Positions 37,501 to 48,925 are shown, counted from the stretch's first letter. The stretch: 64,000 nucleotides of DNA from Spirometra erinaceieuropaei (GCA_902702965.1 CACRXP010000969.1:128281-192280), one strand, 5' to 3'. Program-made: numbers and translations. The notes: generated by a model from the letters alone, not told the origin.

Positions 37501-37700
37501 AGATAGACGAGTGACCCTCCAGTGTGGTCCAATATACCCGGTCGCAGTCGACAGGGATCAAGCATGTGGTCTAGGGATGCAGTTTCGACCTGCTGACCAA
37601 CTGATCGCAGGTCTGAATCCCAAATCTTACCGACATGGAGTCGGGACAGGGCTGACCGATGAGGACATATAAGTCAGACATGGTCCTTCCACTTTTCTCT
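37501..37700 (+). mobile_element. Decayed tRNA-derived SINE
   Basis: B box GGTCTGAATCC (37610-37620) is identical to that of the SINE at 23.9 kb, with a weak A-box-like GTGGTCCAAT upstream. The tail has a GACA (37645-37648) and a damaged CTGATGA-like box (CTGACCGATGA near 37652-37662), followed by GGAC and AAGTC that could form stem II. It is likely an older member of the same hammerhead-tailed SINE family. Confidence 0.5.
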
Positions 37701-38541
37701 TTGCCAACAACACTTCTGATTAGAAAGAGCACAACTGTCACCGAAACCAAGACCAGGTTAAAATAAACTAGAACGCAGGCATGCCACTATAATCCCTTTA
37801 ATCATCACATGCACGTCATAGGGATAGACTTAAAGCACTTGTAGTCTGTTGGCATTCGCGTCTGCTAGCGGCAAAAATGCATGGGAAGCTCCTTGCAAAT
37901 ACTACACCACCAAACGGGACTTGGCAGGCCCGTCGGCAGGCTCAATGATTAGCTGTACTTGGTTCATCTAGCAGCAAGGCCGGTCTGGCCGATTCCCGAG
38001 CTTTCTGTATCACAGATCAGCGCGATCCACGTCCCCGATTGTTGGCTAGACCCCTACAATCGTAGTTCATTTGGCGCTGGATTCTTTAACACCAAAAACC
38101 GTCGACTAGACATGGGGATCCGTTAAAATGCAAAGGGTGGGTCCGGCAACTGTCAGTTTTCACTGACCGTGCCGTCTGATGACAGTGCTCTAAAACCCGG
38201 GTCCCTGGCCATATCAGCACAGTGCATATTACCCATCCGTTAAGTAATTATATACCAGATACAGTTTTTGGATACGCGTCCGTCGACCTAGGTTAATGGC
38301 CAAAGCCTCCGCGACTATGCTCCTGAGGATGGCCCACTGGTCATTTATGTAAGGCATTTGGGTGTCGTTACTTCTAGTCAGGCGAAGCGGCTGACAGTTG
38401 ACCACCGTAGGGGAACTTCAGACAAGAAGGCAGGCGCTCGACCGCACATTCGATCCGGCAGTTGAAAGGTGAGGAAAATTACAAACACGCGCCCAAATAT
38501 TAGCACCGAAAGTCGTAGAAACGAAAACAGAGGAACACCAT
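37701..38541. other. No recognisable feature
   Basis: Downstream flank of the pyruvate kinase gene; no gene or clear repeat seen. Confidence 0.4.
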
Positions 38542-38547
38542 TTTATT
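38542..38547 (-). promoter_or_regulatory. Candidate polyadenylation signal of pyruvate kinase
   Basis: The minus strand reads AATAAA about 335 nt after the stop codon. It is the first canonical hexamer I noticed downstream; no transcript evidence is available. Confidence 0.35.
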
Positions 38548-38882
38548 GGCGACCCTTCCAGTCTAGGATTGATTGCATTTTACGGAGTAATTCAACGAAA
38601 TTACTGCCAATCAAAGGGAGAAAGGAGAAGTTCAACACGCAAAGGTCTAATCATCGATAATCTGGGAGACAAGATCTCCCACACCTTGTAGTTTGGTGGT
38701 TGTCAGTAATAGATCTGTCAAAAAGACTGAAAAGGCAAAAGAAAGATGCGAGCAGATACTCGCAATAAGAACATAAATAGGATCTTGCTTCTGCTGCATG
38801 CATTGTATAAGGTTGTAGAGGGGCAAAGGGCTGGCGAGGCGGCATTGTTTGCTGTAAAAACAGGCGAGAATGTGGCAGTCAT

Positions 38883-41800
38883 CTAGTCCTTAAAATTCTT
38901 GAGATTGGGGATGCCCATAACGTGGTGCTCCGCGTCCGTACCAAGTTCAATGACACGTAGGGAATTGGTAGCCCCAGAACCTGCCTTAAAACCTGTCACA
39001 ACAATAATATTGTCGCCGTCGTTCAAGAACTTCCTTTTACGACCGTAATCAATGGCGCACGCGATCCGGCGGTCCATATCTTCGGCCCAAAGTTCAGTTC
39101 GTGGTTCTAAAGAGATGAAAAGAGGCTTCGTCTGTTCGGATTACATGACGCAAATGGCCGTATCAGTTTTACATGTAAGTCAGAGTTTTCACGAAATTGG
39201 GATTAAAAATGTCGAGATTTTACGTTTAGTGCTGAATTCCGCCTAGTCAGGGTTCATTCGGAGGAAAAATTAGGCAACAAGTACTGTTAAAGTGTAGAAA
39301 GGACTCACCGCCGTAGAATATTGGATGGCAACCACGGTAAAGATGCAGTTGACGAGAAACAACAGCAGTGCGGGTGACGCAGATGATAGGACAGCGTGGG
39401 CGATGGCGCGACACCAGCTGGGCAGTCCTAAAACAAAAGAATGCCATTAAGCGTTCAATGGAACGGAAACAAAACGAAGACCATTCTAAATCAACGACAC
39501 CTACCGGCCACTAGTGGTCACGACGATTATTGCCTGAGCTAGGCACCGGTGCGAAGCTTCGACAGCTGCTATGGCAGTCGTTAGCGTGGCGTCCGTAGGC
39601 AGAGACAAGACGCTCTTTAAGTCTTCGAACAATTGCCCATGCAAGACTGCCGACTCCGCCTCGCGGCATACGCTGGCCATCGTCTGAACACACTCCACAG
39701 GGTAGCTGCCCTTGGCAGTCTCGCCTAAACAAACAGATCGTACACTTTGAATTAAAGTTAATAATTATTCCTCAAGGCAAGGGTGAGTTCCAAATCCAAT
39801 AGAGACTGTCAATGACAGCGCAATACTATATGAAATGAAAGAAACAGAATAAGCCGTTACCTGACAACATGACACAATCAGCGCCATCCAGAACGGCGTT
39901 TGCCACATCGCCAGACTCAGCCCGGGTAGCCCGGGGTTTGTACGTCATGGACTCTAGCATTTGAGTGGCACAGATACCAGGTTTTCCAAGCAGATTGCAC
40001 CGGGCAATGATCATTTTCTGGGCGAGAAAGACCTTCTCTGGGGGAATCTCGATACCCAAGTCACCACGAGCAACCATGACACCATCAGCGGCTTGGATGA
40101 TCTCATCATATCTAGAAATGTAGACGTTCCGATGAATTTGGTCCAGGTCATTCGAGATATAACAGGTAATAAAAAAACTTCTGTTTTATGGACAAAGAAA
40201 ATAAGATACCGGATTGATCAAGGCAACTAAGCAGAGGCGTTAGACATGATGAAAAATGAGGAGGAATCTCAAAGTCCTATGAATACAAATTCGGACATTC
40301 TAGGACACCGGAGGTCAAGCGAAAATCGAGGTAGCATGGTTTTGTCGAAAAAAAAGACAAGCAACAGGGTGAAGGAACCAACACAAAGCAGGACGCATGA
40401 CAAATCGTTTAACGCAGACAGAAACAAGCTGGTCGTTGAGGAAGGACTTACAGTTTGACACCCTGATGGTTCTCTATTTTAGCGATGATTTTGATATAAG
40501 CACCCCGTTCACCGAGATGCTCACGAATTTCCTGCACACCCTTGCCTGACCGGATGAAGGAAGCGAAGATGATATCGAGCTTCAACACAAAAGACCGTAG
40601 GGTTATTAAGTATGGGAAGTCAAGCACTTGAAATTTCAAAAACGAGATTAACACAAAACCGGGTTTAAACTGATGGCCTGGAAAAATGGAAGCGACTCAA
40701 AAGGAGAGCGGACCTGATTATCAACGGCAAATGTTAAGTCCTGTTTGTCCTTCTCGGACATTGACGGAAGATCGACAGGTGCACCGGGCAAATTAACACC
40801 CTTCTTGGACCCCAGTTTGCCTCCATTCTCAATAGTGCAGTCCAGGTAGTCGGGACCTTAAAGAGAAGAGCAATCGCTGGATGCAATTCGAAAGATGAAG
40901 TTTTGTCTGGACTGCGAAGCGAGAGTAATGCAAGGAAAGCAAGGGACACAACAGATTTGCAAACACAGTGTTTTTACTGGCGATATTTTCAAAAGGAGTG
41001 AAGAACAAACAACCCGAGCCACCTGAGCTGTTCTTTTCGTTTGATTAAAAAGCATGGCGTGCAGGCAAATTTGTTCTCCCGCCCGACAGAGGAGAAACTA
41101 TGCCAACAGGGACATCAATTACAGTGAGGAAAGACCTAGGCAAGGACTCTCGCTGATGGATTTTCACTTAATCTGAATTACGCTGACAGTGCAACTATAA
41201 TGCCGACTCTGTAAGCAAACGAGGCCAGGACATCTGACAGCAATCAAATAAAGAGTAAAGTGACTCAGTAATACTGAAGATGCAAAGAGGACGAAGGCTG
41301 TAGTTCCGTACCTTTTTCCTGTACGATGCAGCAAATTAGACCGTCGTCAATGTAGATTTTTGAACCAACATTTAAGACGTGGACAATATTTTGATAGTCA
41401 ACATAGAGCACATCTTTTGAGCACTTCTCTGCGAATTGCGGATTCGGTGTAATACGTATTTTGCCGCCAGTCTCGAGGGTGACCTCGCCAGTTCCGCTCT
41501 ACAATAAGACGGTAGTGAGAATCACAATCAATAAGAAGTTCATCTGGTGTGAAATATCACGATAATCGCACTCCGACGTAATCGACAACCACCGAGGATC
41601 AAAAGATCCAAAAACATGAGAAAAATCAGATTTCTTACGCCGTCGATTAGGCCAGTTCGAATTTCGGGACCCTTGGTATCCAGAGCAATGGCGACGGGAC
41701 GATAAAACGGCTTGAATGTCTCCACAGCTTCACGAACCAGCTTGACAGTTTCCAAATGGTACTCATGAGTGCCATGAGAGAAGTTAAGGCGAGCAATGTT

Positions 41801-42950
41801 CATGCCGGCAGCCATCATTTTGTGTAAAGTCTCAACAGTACGTGATGCCGGTCCTAGAAAGCACAGAGTAATTATTGAATGTTGGTATACAGTATCAGCC
41901 CTGAGTGATGAGCAAACGGATGTCATTACAACCAGCCGAGCCATATTGTGAGGATGTAGGCTGACAACGCCAGAAAACCGAGACGGGAATTAACTACTAT
42001 GGAACTAGTATAGTTGGATAATCAATGGACGAAATTGCCAGAACAGCCAGTATATGCGTGCATTACCTCCAACAAGTACTGTCAAGCCAGAGAGTAAATT
42101 ACCACTTTGCAGAGGGGGGGACTATGTCCGACGCAGTAACCGCGAAAGTATTGGGCCATTTACCGCGTCCCATTTTATATCAACAAACGTGGAAGCAGTA
42201 GAAATTTCGCAAAACCACCCAATGGATTGGTCTTGTACTTCGTCCTGGAAGTTTTGGCCCTTTAAGAAGAACGAGGTCAAGCAACCTTATTTGTGGGGTT
42301 ACTTGTAATCTAGCTATGGGACGACGATCTGACCACTAAACTTAATCCTGACCCAAATTATTCCTCCTGATCACCTTTACTATCTCTTCGAGTCGTGGGA
42401 ACACGCGTTAGGTCGGCTCTAACTGCCCGACAAAACAAGAGCTCATAGAAAAGACGACTCAATGGTGATTACACCCCAACATGTTCACTACTAAGAGGCG
42501 GCTATACTCTGCATGAAGGTTTACTCATAATTATACCACAGGCTCTTGGCACATATGACAACACCATCACAAGGGCAGATCTAATTGTCCTTTTATAATT
42601 GGTTCGACTTAAAGCCGAGGCTACGTCAATGCATTTGGTTTACGATTGAAGGTTTTCGGGTGAGGAGAGGTTGAAATCCCAGTTTCAACATAGTGGCAAA
42701 TACTAATAATGTAGAGGAGAAACCGTTCAGAAGCAAGATAAACGAGCGCACCGAGTGTACAGATTATCCCAGTGTTGCGCATTGAAGAGGGCTCGCGATC
42801 GATATCGAAGTTACAAACATGCTCCAAGAGGGAACGAGAGTCGTCAGGGGTCCGTCCATTGGGCAAACGGGCGTTGCCAAAGCTTTTTAAGGTGCCAGGG
42901 TCGTGTGCGTTCGGGATGGATGTGCCTTTCGCCAAATTTACTCCAGACAT
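38883..42950 (-). CDS. PK: Pyruvate kinase, nine coding exons
   Basis: Converts phosphoenolpyruvate and ADP to pyruvate and ATP in the cytosol. Exons (minus): 42950-42752, 41853-41639, 41498-41312, 40856-40714, 40579-40452, 40111-39861, 39724-39505, 39427-39309, 39106-38883. All eight introns are GT-AG, phases are consistent and the total is 561 codons. Key residues: ARLNFSHG (R88, N90), [10 protein letters not shown] (125-134), the active-site signature [13 protein letters not shown] with catalytic K282 and metal-binding E284, [12 protein letters not shown] with metal-binding D308, and CATQMLESM. The effector-loop region reads TTSGRT, without the lysine of mammalian M2. The start ATG gives an N-terminal extension slightly longer than in mammalian PK; a CAG-free acceptor-like site (43039-43040) upstream suggests a spliced 5' UTR. 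Intron 1 is 898 bp. No stop or frameshift in any exon, so probably functional. Confidence 0.95.
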
Positions 42951-43038
42951 TGGTCCTGTTAAACTCGACAATTTAGACGAAGACTGAGCCTGTTCTCCAA
43001 GTGATGAGGCAGCGGAAGGGCGTATTACGACCTTGGAG
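42951..43038 (-). other. Probable 5' UTR of pyruvate kinase
   Basis: The minus strand has a pyrimidine-rich tract ending TTTTTAG at 43039, a plausible splice acceptor, 88 nt before the start codon. The reading frame stays open upstream, so a longer N-terminus cannot be excluded. Confidence 0.4.
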
Positions 43039-44485
43039 CTAAAAACGCAAGAAAGTTGCAAAAAAATCGGAAATGTCACGAGTCTGAAATCTACCAGGAG
43101 GGTAACACCTTAGAAGAAACTCTCAAACAAATTAAGACCAAAGGACCTGATAAATGTCGTGAGGGCCAAGAGGAACGAGTCCGGACGGCAAAAGCGTGGG
43201 ATCTGTTTGCATTTTAGAATAGAGGTAAAAAATGGCCGCTGGAAAAGGGTGAGTGCATGCGAAGGATCGGCCTTGAATTAGAATGGTGACAAGACAGCAT
43301 TTTGGGTCCAAAAATTCCTAATTTTCGAGTGAGAAAATACAAACTAGTCCAGGAGAATGAAGTCGGACATCCTGAGAAAACGGAAACCAAAAAGCCCAGT
43401 CTACCATAAGTTGCGCAGAACATTAAAAACGAAGGTCGATTAGAAGAAGACCGAAAATAAAGATGGCGCTTAAACCGAAACATGCGTTTGTTTGGCAGGT
43501 GTTAGTCAAGTGAAATAAAATTGCGGACAAAATACGTATTCAACAGTGACCCCGAGAGAACAGACGTACGATAACGCAATATCAAATTTGAAAGACCCCG
43601 ATGCCATGGAGCCACAAGTTTACCTTAGTGGCGTTGTTTAAAACAACAGGACGTCTGCCGACAAACGCAGAGCTTGCTGATGACAGGGCAAAATATTGTG
43701 AACTGAAGACACAGGCAATCATTTTTGACGAAAAACGTAAGCATCATCTATGAGTGAAAACCCCTGTGTATCTTATTGCCTATCCACTGAAAAAATGAGG
43801 GTTATGGGAGCATTTGCTCGCCAGGGTGCCCTGGTTCCAGCCCTATCTCGTTTAAATTTCCTTAGTGGTGGCTGCCAAATATTGTCAGAATTAGAATTAG
43901 CCCCATAAAAAGGACGCTTGATAGAGTTCGACAGAAATTATTGAAATGGTTAGAACGCGGCCGGTAGACTAACAAATTGAACTATGCTCTGAGGGGGTAA
44001 CACTTAAATCTCATTAAACGACAGGTCAGGCGGAGAAAGCGAGTTTTAGGCAGTGAAAAAGCCACATGAGGCAGGCAAATCTGATCTTTTAAGACTGAGT
44101 TAAAAGAAAAACTATACATTCCATGTCACTGTCCAATACATAGTTTCAATCGGGGTCAAGGTAAAGCCGTTGGCTTTAAATTTGAAGATAAGTGGAAGAT
44201 ACTATTTTGATTGGTTTTTCTGTGAGACCCAACGATCTTGGTCCCCGTTTTTTGGTTAAGTTTCCTTAAATACAGGCCTATTCACTCAGAACAGCCTGTT
44301 GCCATCTGTTTTTGGAGTTCTGCTAGTCTATGCCTGTTGATCACCAGTCGCACTCCGCACTTCGCATTTCGTGCATCCGATTTCTCTGTAACTGCGCAAT
44401 TTATTGTTACATCGTAAGCCTCTGGTTAAAATTCGATCACCTTGTCTGTCAGAAGTTTTCTTAATTGCAACTTGCCTCGAGACAA
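43039..44485. other. Stretch without supported genes
   Basis: Upstream of pyruvate kinase (minus) and of the open frame at 44486 (plus). No exon or core promoter that I can support. The open frame at 43214-43483 (minus) has no family features. Confidence 0.4.
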
Positions 44486-45054
44486 ATGAGTGTAGAAGTC
44501 ACAAGTCGACGAAAGCTCTCGGTCTCTGTACGTAAGCATGGCTTAACTAAATCTAAGTCAGAAGGCTCAACTAAATCTAGTTCAGAAAGCTTACCTAAAT
44601 CTAAGTCAGATGATATCACTTGTCAGTCATCACCCGTTGTAACTGGTAGGCAGTTTAGTCTGTCTGCACCTGACAACTGTAATGATTTTACGCTAAAGTT
44701 TAGCAGTCTGCTGTCAATTCTTGAAAAATTATTCGACGGGAACATCTCGGATATTCCCTCTGAAGGACGTAGGCGTCTTGACTCACTTGTTCACCTGATC
44801 GCCAGTGAATCGGGTGATAGACAAGGGCGTGCTTACAACTTTTTTTTGAAAAATGTTCCGCGATCTGCTCGGCCAACTGATATTTTCAGTCTATTCAGTT
44901 TACTTGGTGAGGATACTAGGCGAGGCCTTTAAAAACCCTATTGATCACATGTCGATTCGTTAGAAGTAACTGTACACGAACAATGAAAATGTTCGCTATT
45001 AAAGCAATATTTGATTCATTTGAGAAGCATTGTTTCAGAGAAAATATGCGAAGG
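44486..45054 (+). pseudogene. Unidentified ORF with 24-bp tandem repeats, possibly LINE ORF1-like
   Basis: An open frame of 148 codons runs from ATG at 44486 to 44932; after a one-base frame change the sequence continues open until a LINE copy begins near 45055. Residues 19-42 contain three copies of an 8-residue repeat (TKSKSEGS type) coded by three 24-bp tandem units (44541-44612). The following part is mostly helical in character and ends with VLKNVPRS-like wording (FFLKNVPRSARPTDIF) and a DTRRGL motif, vaguely like the linker of CR1-type ORF1 proteins. I do not recognise the family firmly; a host exon is possible. Confidence 0.35.
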
Positions 45055-45869
45055 GTCGTGGGGTATTTAGTTCAGACTCAGACTGTCGAGGGAAAACAGG
45101 GGACAGAAATAATCCTCCAAGCGTTTCTTGAAGAGTTGCAGAGACGTAGCCTCCACGACTGACTGAGGGAGATCGTTCGATTTCTCCACTACCCTCTGCG
45201 TGAAAAATTTATAACGGAGATTCAGCCTGGACATTGTTGTCCGTAACTTCATCGAGTGGCCACGAAGATTGGGTGAAAGGTGCCACTGAAACATGTCCTC
45301 AAACCTAAGTCCATGCTCAACGCCATGTATTATCGTGTGGACGAGGATAAGATCACCTCTTTGTTGCCTGTAACACAGAGGGAATACATGAAGGCAATTC
45401 AGTCTGTCTGTGTAAGATTGGCCTTTTAGACCGTTTAGCAGCTTTGTTGCACGACGTTGTACCCTTTCGAGACGTGCTTGGTCCTTTACTAGTCATGGCC
45501 GCCATGACTGTAGGCCGTATTCTATGTGGGAACGAACAAAGGTGCCGTAAACTCTCCCCAAAAGGTCTTGGTCAACGGTTGCAAAAGCCCTTTTGATTGC
45601 ATGAGCACTCCCATGGCGTTTTTTGCAGCCTTGTGGCACTGCAGTGTTGGTTTCGGGTTGTTCTGTATCCAAACCCCGAGATCCTTCTGTGAAGATTCTG
45701 CGGGGAGTCTTATATCTTTCAGGTGATATGTCCTCAGGCTCTCATTTGAATGAGAGTTGGTTGGACGCAGATGAAGGACGACACACTTCTCCACATTGAA
45801 ATTTAGAAGCCATTCCTACAACTACGCTTGCAGTCGTTGCATATTATTTAGAAGGGATCTTGATCATTC
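45055..45869 (-). pseudogene. CR1-like LINE, 3' half of RT (part 1 of a split copy)
   Basis: The minus translation gives WLLNFNVEKCVVLHLRPTNS (about 45800-45740), KDLGVWIQNN, a VQRRATKLLNGL-type block, FPLCYRQQRGDLI, and the C-terminal FFTQRVVEKSNDLP segment ending at 45067. Stops and a frameshift occur near 45810-45850 and one stop near 45495. The upstream part of the same copy is at 47595-48545; the two were separated by the LTR element at 45874-47590. Rejoining at the target site restores the order of the RT protein apart from a nearby frameshift. Confidence 0.88.
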
Positions 45870-45873
45870 GTAC
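45870..45873. other. Target-site duplication GTAC (left)
   Basis: GTAC directly outside the left end of the LTR element, matched by GTAC at 47591-47594. Confidence 0.85.
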
Positions 45874-46370
45874 TGTAGCGGCTCAGCAGAGAGAATATGT
45901 GCAGCATGAGAGTTAAAATCGTCAGGCCAAATTCCATGTTTGAAGGGAGAAGACAAAGGGGACCAGAATAAGGGGTTTATTGTGCACAGAACCCGGGGTT
46001 GTCCTCTTAGGCGACAGTGGCCACTGACGAAGTCAGGGCTGTTGTTGACTGCGTCCAGTCAGGCCTGAGAGTCCCTGAGACAGTGGTGGCTGCCGCTTTT
46101 GTAGGCCCGTGGGCCAAACTCAAGTGGCGTCTAGTCAGCGTGTGTTGCATTTGCCGAGGGGTGGTGTCCCAATGGCTTGTTTTGCTGGTTGCAGGGGTGG
46201 CGCGTTCAAGTGGCCGCATGGGCAGCTGCGACTGCGCGGACGCCCGAGCTGTTGGTTGTGTGACTTCAGGTCACCTCGTCTGGGACGGCTCGCTGCAAGG
46301 GATGAATGACCTTGAGGCAGCGAGATCTGGAACAATGACGCCAGATTGGTCATGATGTCTGGCTGTTACA
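45874..46370 (-). mobile_element. 3' LTR of nested LTR retrotransposon
   Basis: A 497-bp unit starting TGTAGCGG and ending GTTACA on the plus strand; about the same sequence as 47088-47590. TG...CA ends with short inverted termini are typical for LTRs. On the minus strand it contains AATAAA within GTGCACAATAAA. Adjacent internal minus sequence (46371-46382) reads GGCGGGGAG just before the LTR, a plausible polypurine tract, which makes this the 3' LTR. Confidence 0.88.
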
Positions 46371-47087
46371 GCTCCCCGCCAGACACAGAACGAAGTGATT
46401 GTGTCGATCGTGAGGCAGGCGATGATGTGTGTGAAATAAGCCAGTGCACATGCGGGTTTGAGAGCGTGTGTCAATGATAGGAGTAGCTAGGACCGCGTGT
46501 CAAAGGGGATGCTGTGACCTGTAGAGAGGTGCAGTTAGGGCATCAACCCTGGGTGTGCTGACGTTGTCTCGTCAACGTGTGCCGGTGAGTTGGCACGTTG
46601 GTACGAGACAGAAGAACGTTTCGAACAGTAGGAGTCCCAGTGAGTGCTGAGTCGGACGAATGCGTCAGTGAAATAGGTTCACTGTCATCCAGACACAAAA
46701 CTGGGAGGGAATACAGTGTCGAAATTGTGCAAGTTCATCGCTGTATATACGGTAGCATAATGAGTGTATGCAAGTAACTCACGAAGGACGATTTTGTCGG
46801 TAATGGGCGGAAGAATGTCTCGAACAAAAGAGAGGCGTTTAGATAGCAACACATTTGGAGGACTGCTCTGCACTGTTTGATTGAGGTTTGACCTGGGCTT
46901 GTATGGCTGAGTTTTGTTGATAGCATCCATCTCGAATCGCGACAGGTTGTCGGCAGCCGCGTTTTCCTGTTCGTGGACATGATGAGTGACACCGGAAAAA
47001 CAGCAGGGCGAGGTCGAGTGGGAATTCTGTGGCGGTTGAGTTCAGCCACGTCTGGAGATTGCGTGTCGATCACGTCGGGTCAAGAGT
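46371..47087 (-). pseudogene. Internal remnant: RNase H tail of Gypsy pol
   Basis: Minus translation about 47010-46930 gives FSGVTHHVHEQENAAADNLSRFEMDA, the conserved DALSR-type end of the RNase H domain of Ty3/Gypsy polyproteins; the open frame then runs to 46685 without recognised domains. The part between the primer-binding site and this segment is only about 50 bp, showing a large deletion of gag-pol. Confidence 0.7.
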
Positions 47088-47590
47088 TGTAGCGGCACAG
47101 CAGAGAGAATAAGTGCACTGTGCGTTACAATTATCAAGTCAAATCCCAGATTGTACGGAGAAGACAGAAGGAACCAGTATGAGGGATTTATTGTGCACAG
47201 AACCCGGGGTTGTCCTCTCAGGCGACAGTGGCCACTGGCGAAGCCAGGGCTGATGTTGACTGCGTCCAGTCAGGCCTGAGAGTCCTTGAGATAATGGTGG
47301 AAGCCGCTTTTGTAGGCTCGTAGGCCAAGCTCAAGTGGTGGCCAGTCAGCGTGCGTTGCATTTGCCGAGGGGTGGTGTCCCAGTGGCTTGTTCCGCTGGT
47401 TGCAGGGGGTGGCGCGTTCAAGTGGCCGCACGGGCAACTGCGACTGCGCGGACGCAGGTATGCCCGAGCTGTTGGTTGTGTGACTTCAGGCCACCTCGTC
47501 TGGGACGGCTCACTGCAAGGGATGAATGACCTTGAGGCAGCGAGGTCTTGAACAATGAAGCCGGGCCAGTCATTATGGCTAGCCGCCACA
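47088..47590 (-). mobile_element. 5' LTR of nested LTR retrotransposon
   Basis: 503-bp partner of 45874-46370, starting TGTAGCGG and ending CCGCCACA on the plus strand (terminal inverted TGTRGCGG). The primer-binding-like segment lies right beyond its minus-strand 3' end, which makes this the 5' LTR. Long open frames in the LTR are incidental to its GC-rich composition. Confidence 0.88.
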
Positions 47591-47594
47591 GTAC
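47591..47594. other. Target-site duplication GTAC (right)
   Basis: Directly outside the right LTR; pairs with 45870-45873. Confidence 0.85.
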
Positions 47595-48545
47595 CCTTAA
47601 TGACCTGCCAGAGCTTAACGTCTTCGGCAAACATTATTTTGCCGCAGTCGAGTTCCTGAAGGCTGTCATTAATACAAAAGATGAATAGCAATGGTCCCAG
47701 AACTGGGCTTTGAGGCACACCACTGGTCATGTTCACCCATTCTGACATATCATCTCCGATACAGACACGTTGTTTCCAACCAACCAACCAACCAGAAACG
47801 CTAGCAGATTTGAGAGACAGGAACGTCCTCTCTGGAAGCCATGTTGAAAATCCTGCAAGATGTTATTTTCTCCACAAAATTGCTGTATAGCGCACTTTAC
47901 TATAGCTGCCATCGTTTTGCATGGGAGGCAAGATAAGCTAAAAGGCCTGAAGCTGTTTGCTATCATCCTGCTACCTCCCTTTTGCAATGGAACGAGGTTA
48001 GCTGTCTTCCACTATGAGGGCAGCCTTTCTGTTCGTATTGACAGCTCAAAGAGAGTCGAAGGAGGCTTTGACAGTTCCGTTGATAGCTCCTAAAGTATCA
48101 GTCAAGGAATTCCGTTGGGTCCAGGAGAATTATCGGGTTTTATTTGACTGAGAACGCGTCTTACTTCTTCGACGAAAAAGGCAACGGTCTCGATAACGGC
48201 AGTATCTTGGCGCATTTGAAGCTCCCGTCTGTCTCAGCCCCTTTCAAACTGCCGATTGTCTTCTGAGGACTCCTCCGTAAAAACCGATTGAAAAAACTGA
48301 GACAGTAATTGCACTTTTTGTGGTCCTTCAGCTAATAGGTTTTGGAGGCTATCTTTTAGACATGTAATTGCGTCCCTATATTTTCTCCTACTGCGGATGT
48401 ACACGTAAAACATCTTGGGACACGTAATGAATAGTGCTATCAGTCGGCGCTTGAAAGAAGTTCTAGGAACCCGTAGTTCTTTGCGACATTCGTTGCGCTG
48501 CTTCTTATGTTCGGAGAATGTTATTGGATCTCGAAGTTGCAAGTA
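47591..48545 (-). pseudogene. CR1-like LINE, RT 5' half (part 2 of a split copy)
   Basis: Minus translation: linker before RT at 48542-48234 (KECRKELR, CPKMFYVYIRSRRKYRD, LLSQFFQSVFTEE), then a degraded fingers region, then SGVPQSPVLGPLLFIFCIND and IMFAEDVKLW (about 47740-47610). The catalytic FADD is changed to FAED. Several frame changes occur between 47990 and 48230. The copy is 5'-truncated near 48545 (no endonuclease seen) and continues at 45869 beyond the inserted LTR element. Confidence 0.87.
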
Positions 48546-48925
48546 GTAATAATTTTATTTAGTGCCAGTTTACAGGCATTGTCAGGGGAGCGTTAAACAC
48601 AAATCCGGCCAGCAGTGAAAAAAACTCCTGTCGAAAAGGAATAAAAATAAAGTTGATGTTGGTTTTTATGGTTTAGAGGGTCTAGGAGAAAAAAACTGCT
48701 GACCCTAAACTTTCGACAGTCAAGAAGGGAGGGGTTGCACGTTATCGGATATTATCAGTCACCAATTTATTTCATGAAGTTGGGACTAGTCCAAACAGAA
48801 GCGCCGAAGAACAGCTGTCGCTGTTGGCCAAAGAAATTGTTCCTGGTGAAACCGGTCATAGGGTTCAGAGACCACAGACGCCATCGCTATGGTAGAGTCG
48901 ATCAGTGGATTCAGCACCCACAATT
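48546..48925. other. Junction between two LINE copies
   Basis: No coding signal. A stretch at about 48560-48590 (TTTAGTGCCAGTTTACAGGC then ATTGTCA) resembles 12514-12540, suggesting another short dispersed repeat. Confidence 0.4.

Larger units (their letters stand above)
45874..47590 (-). mobile_element. Internally deleted Ty3/Gypsy-type LTR retrotransposon (1717 bp)
   Basis: Two directly repeated LTRs (497 and 503 bp) enclose only 717 bp and are flanked by the 4-bp duplication GTAC. On the minus strand the internal part starts with a primer-binding-like segment (47083-47060, TTGACCCGACGTGAT) that resembles the complement of the tRNA-Trp 3' end, with a one-base gap. It then reads an RNase H end typical of Gypsy pol: THHVHEQENAAADNLSR (about 47000-46940). 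Gag, protease, most of RT and integrase are missing, so the element is non-autonomous. It inserted into the LINE at 45055-48545. A relative is the solo LTR at 29528-30032. Confidence 0.87.

Noticed and set aside
42772..42987. Plus-strand frames over pyruvate kinase exon 1
   Set aside because: Antisense to a clear pyruvate kinase exon with matching splice donor.
46017..46355. 112-codon frame in the LTR, with similar frames at 47218-47551 and 29567-29911
   Set aside because: They recur only because the LTR recurs; they lie on opposite strands and differ in phase, so are incidental to a GC-rich LTR.
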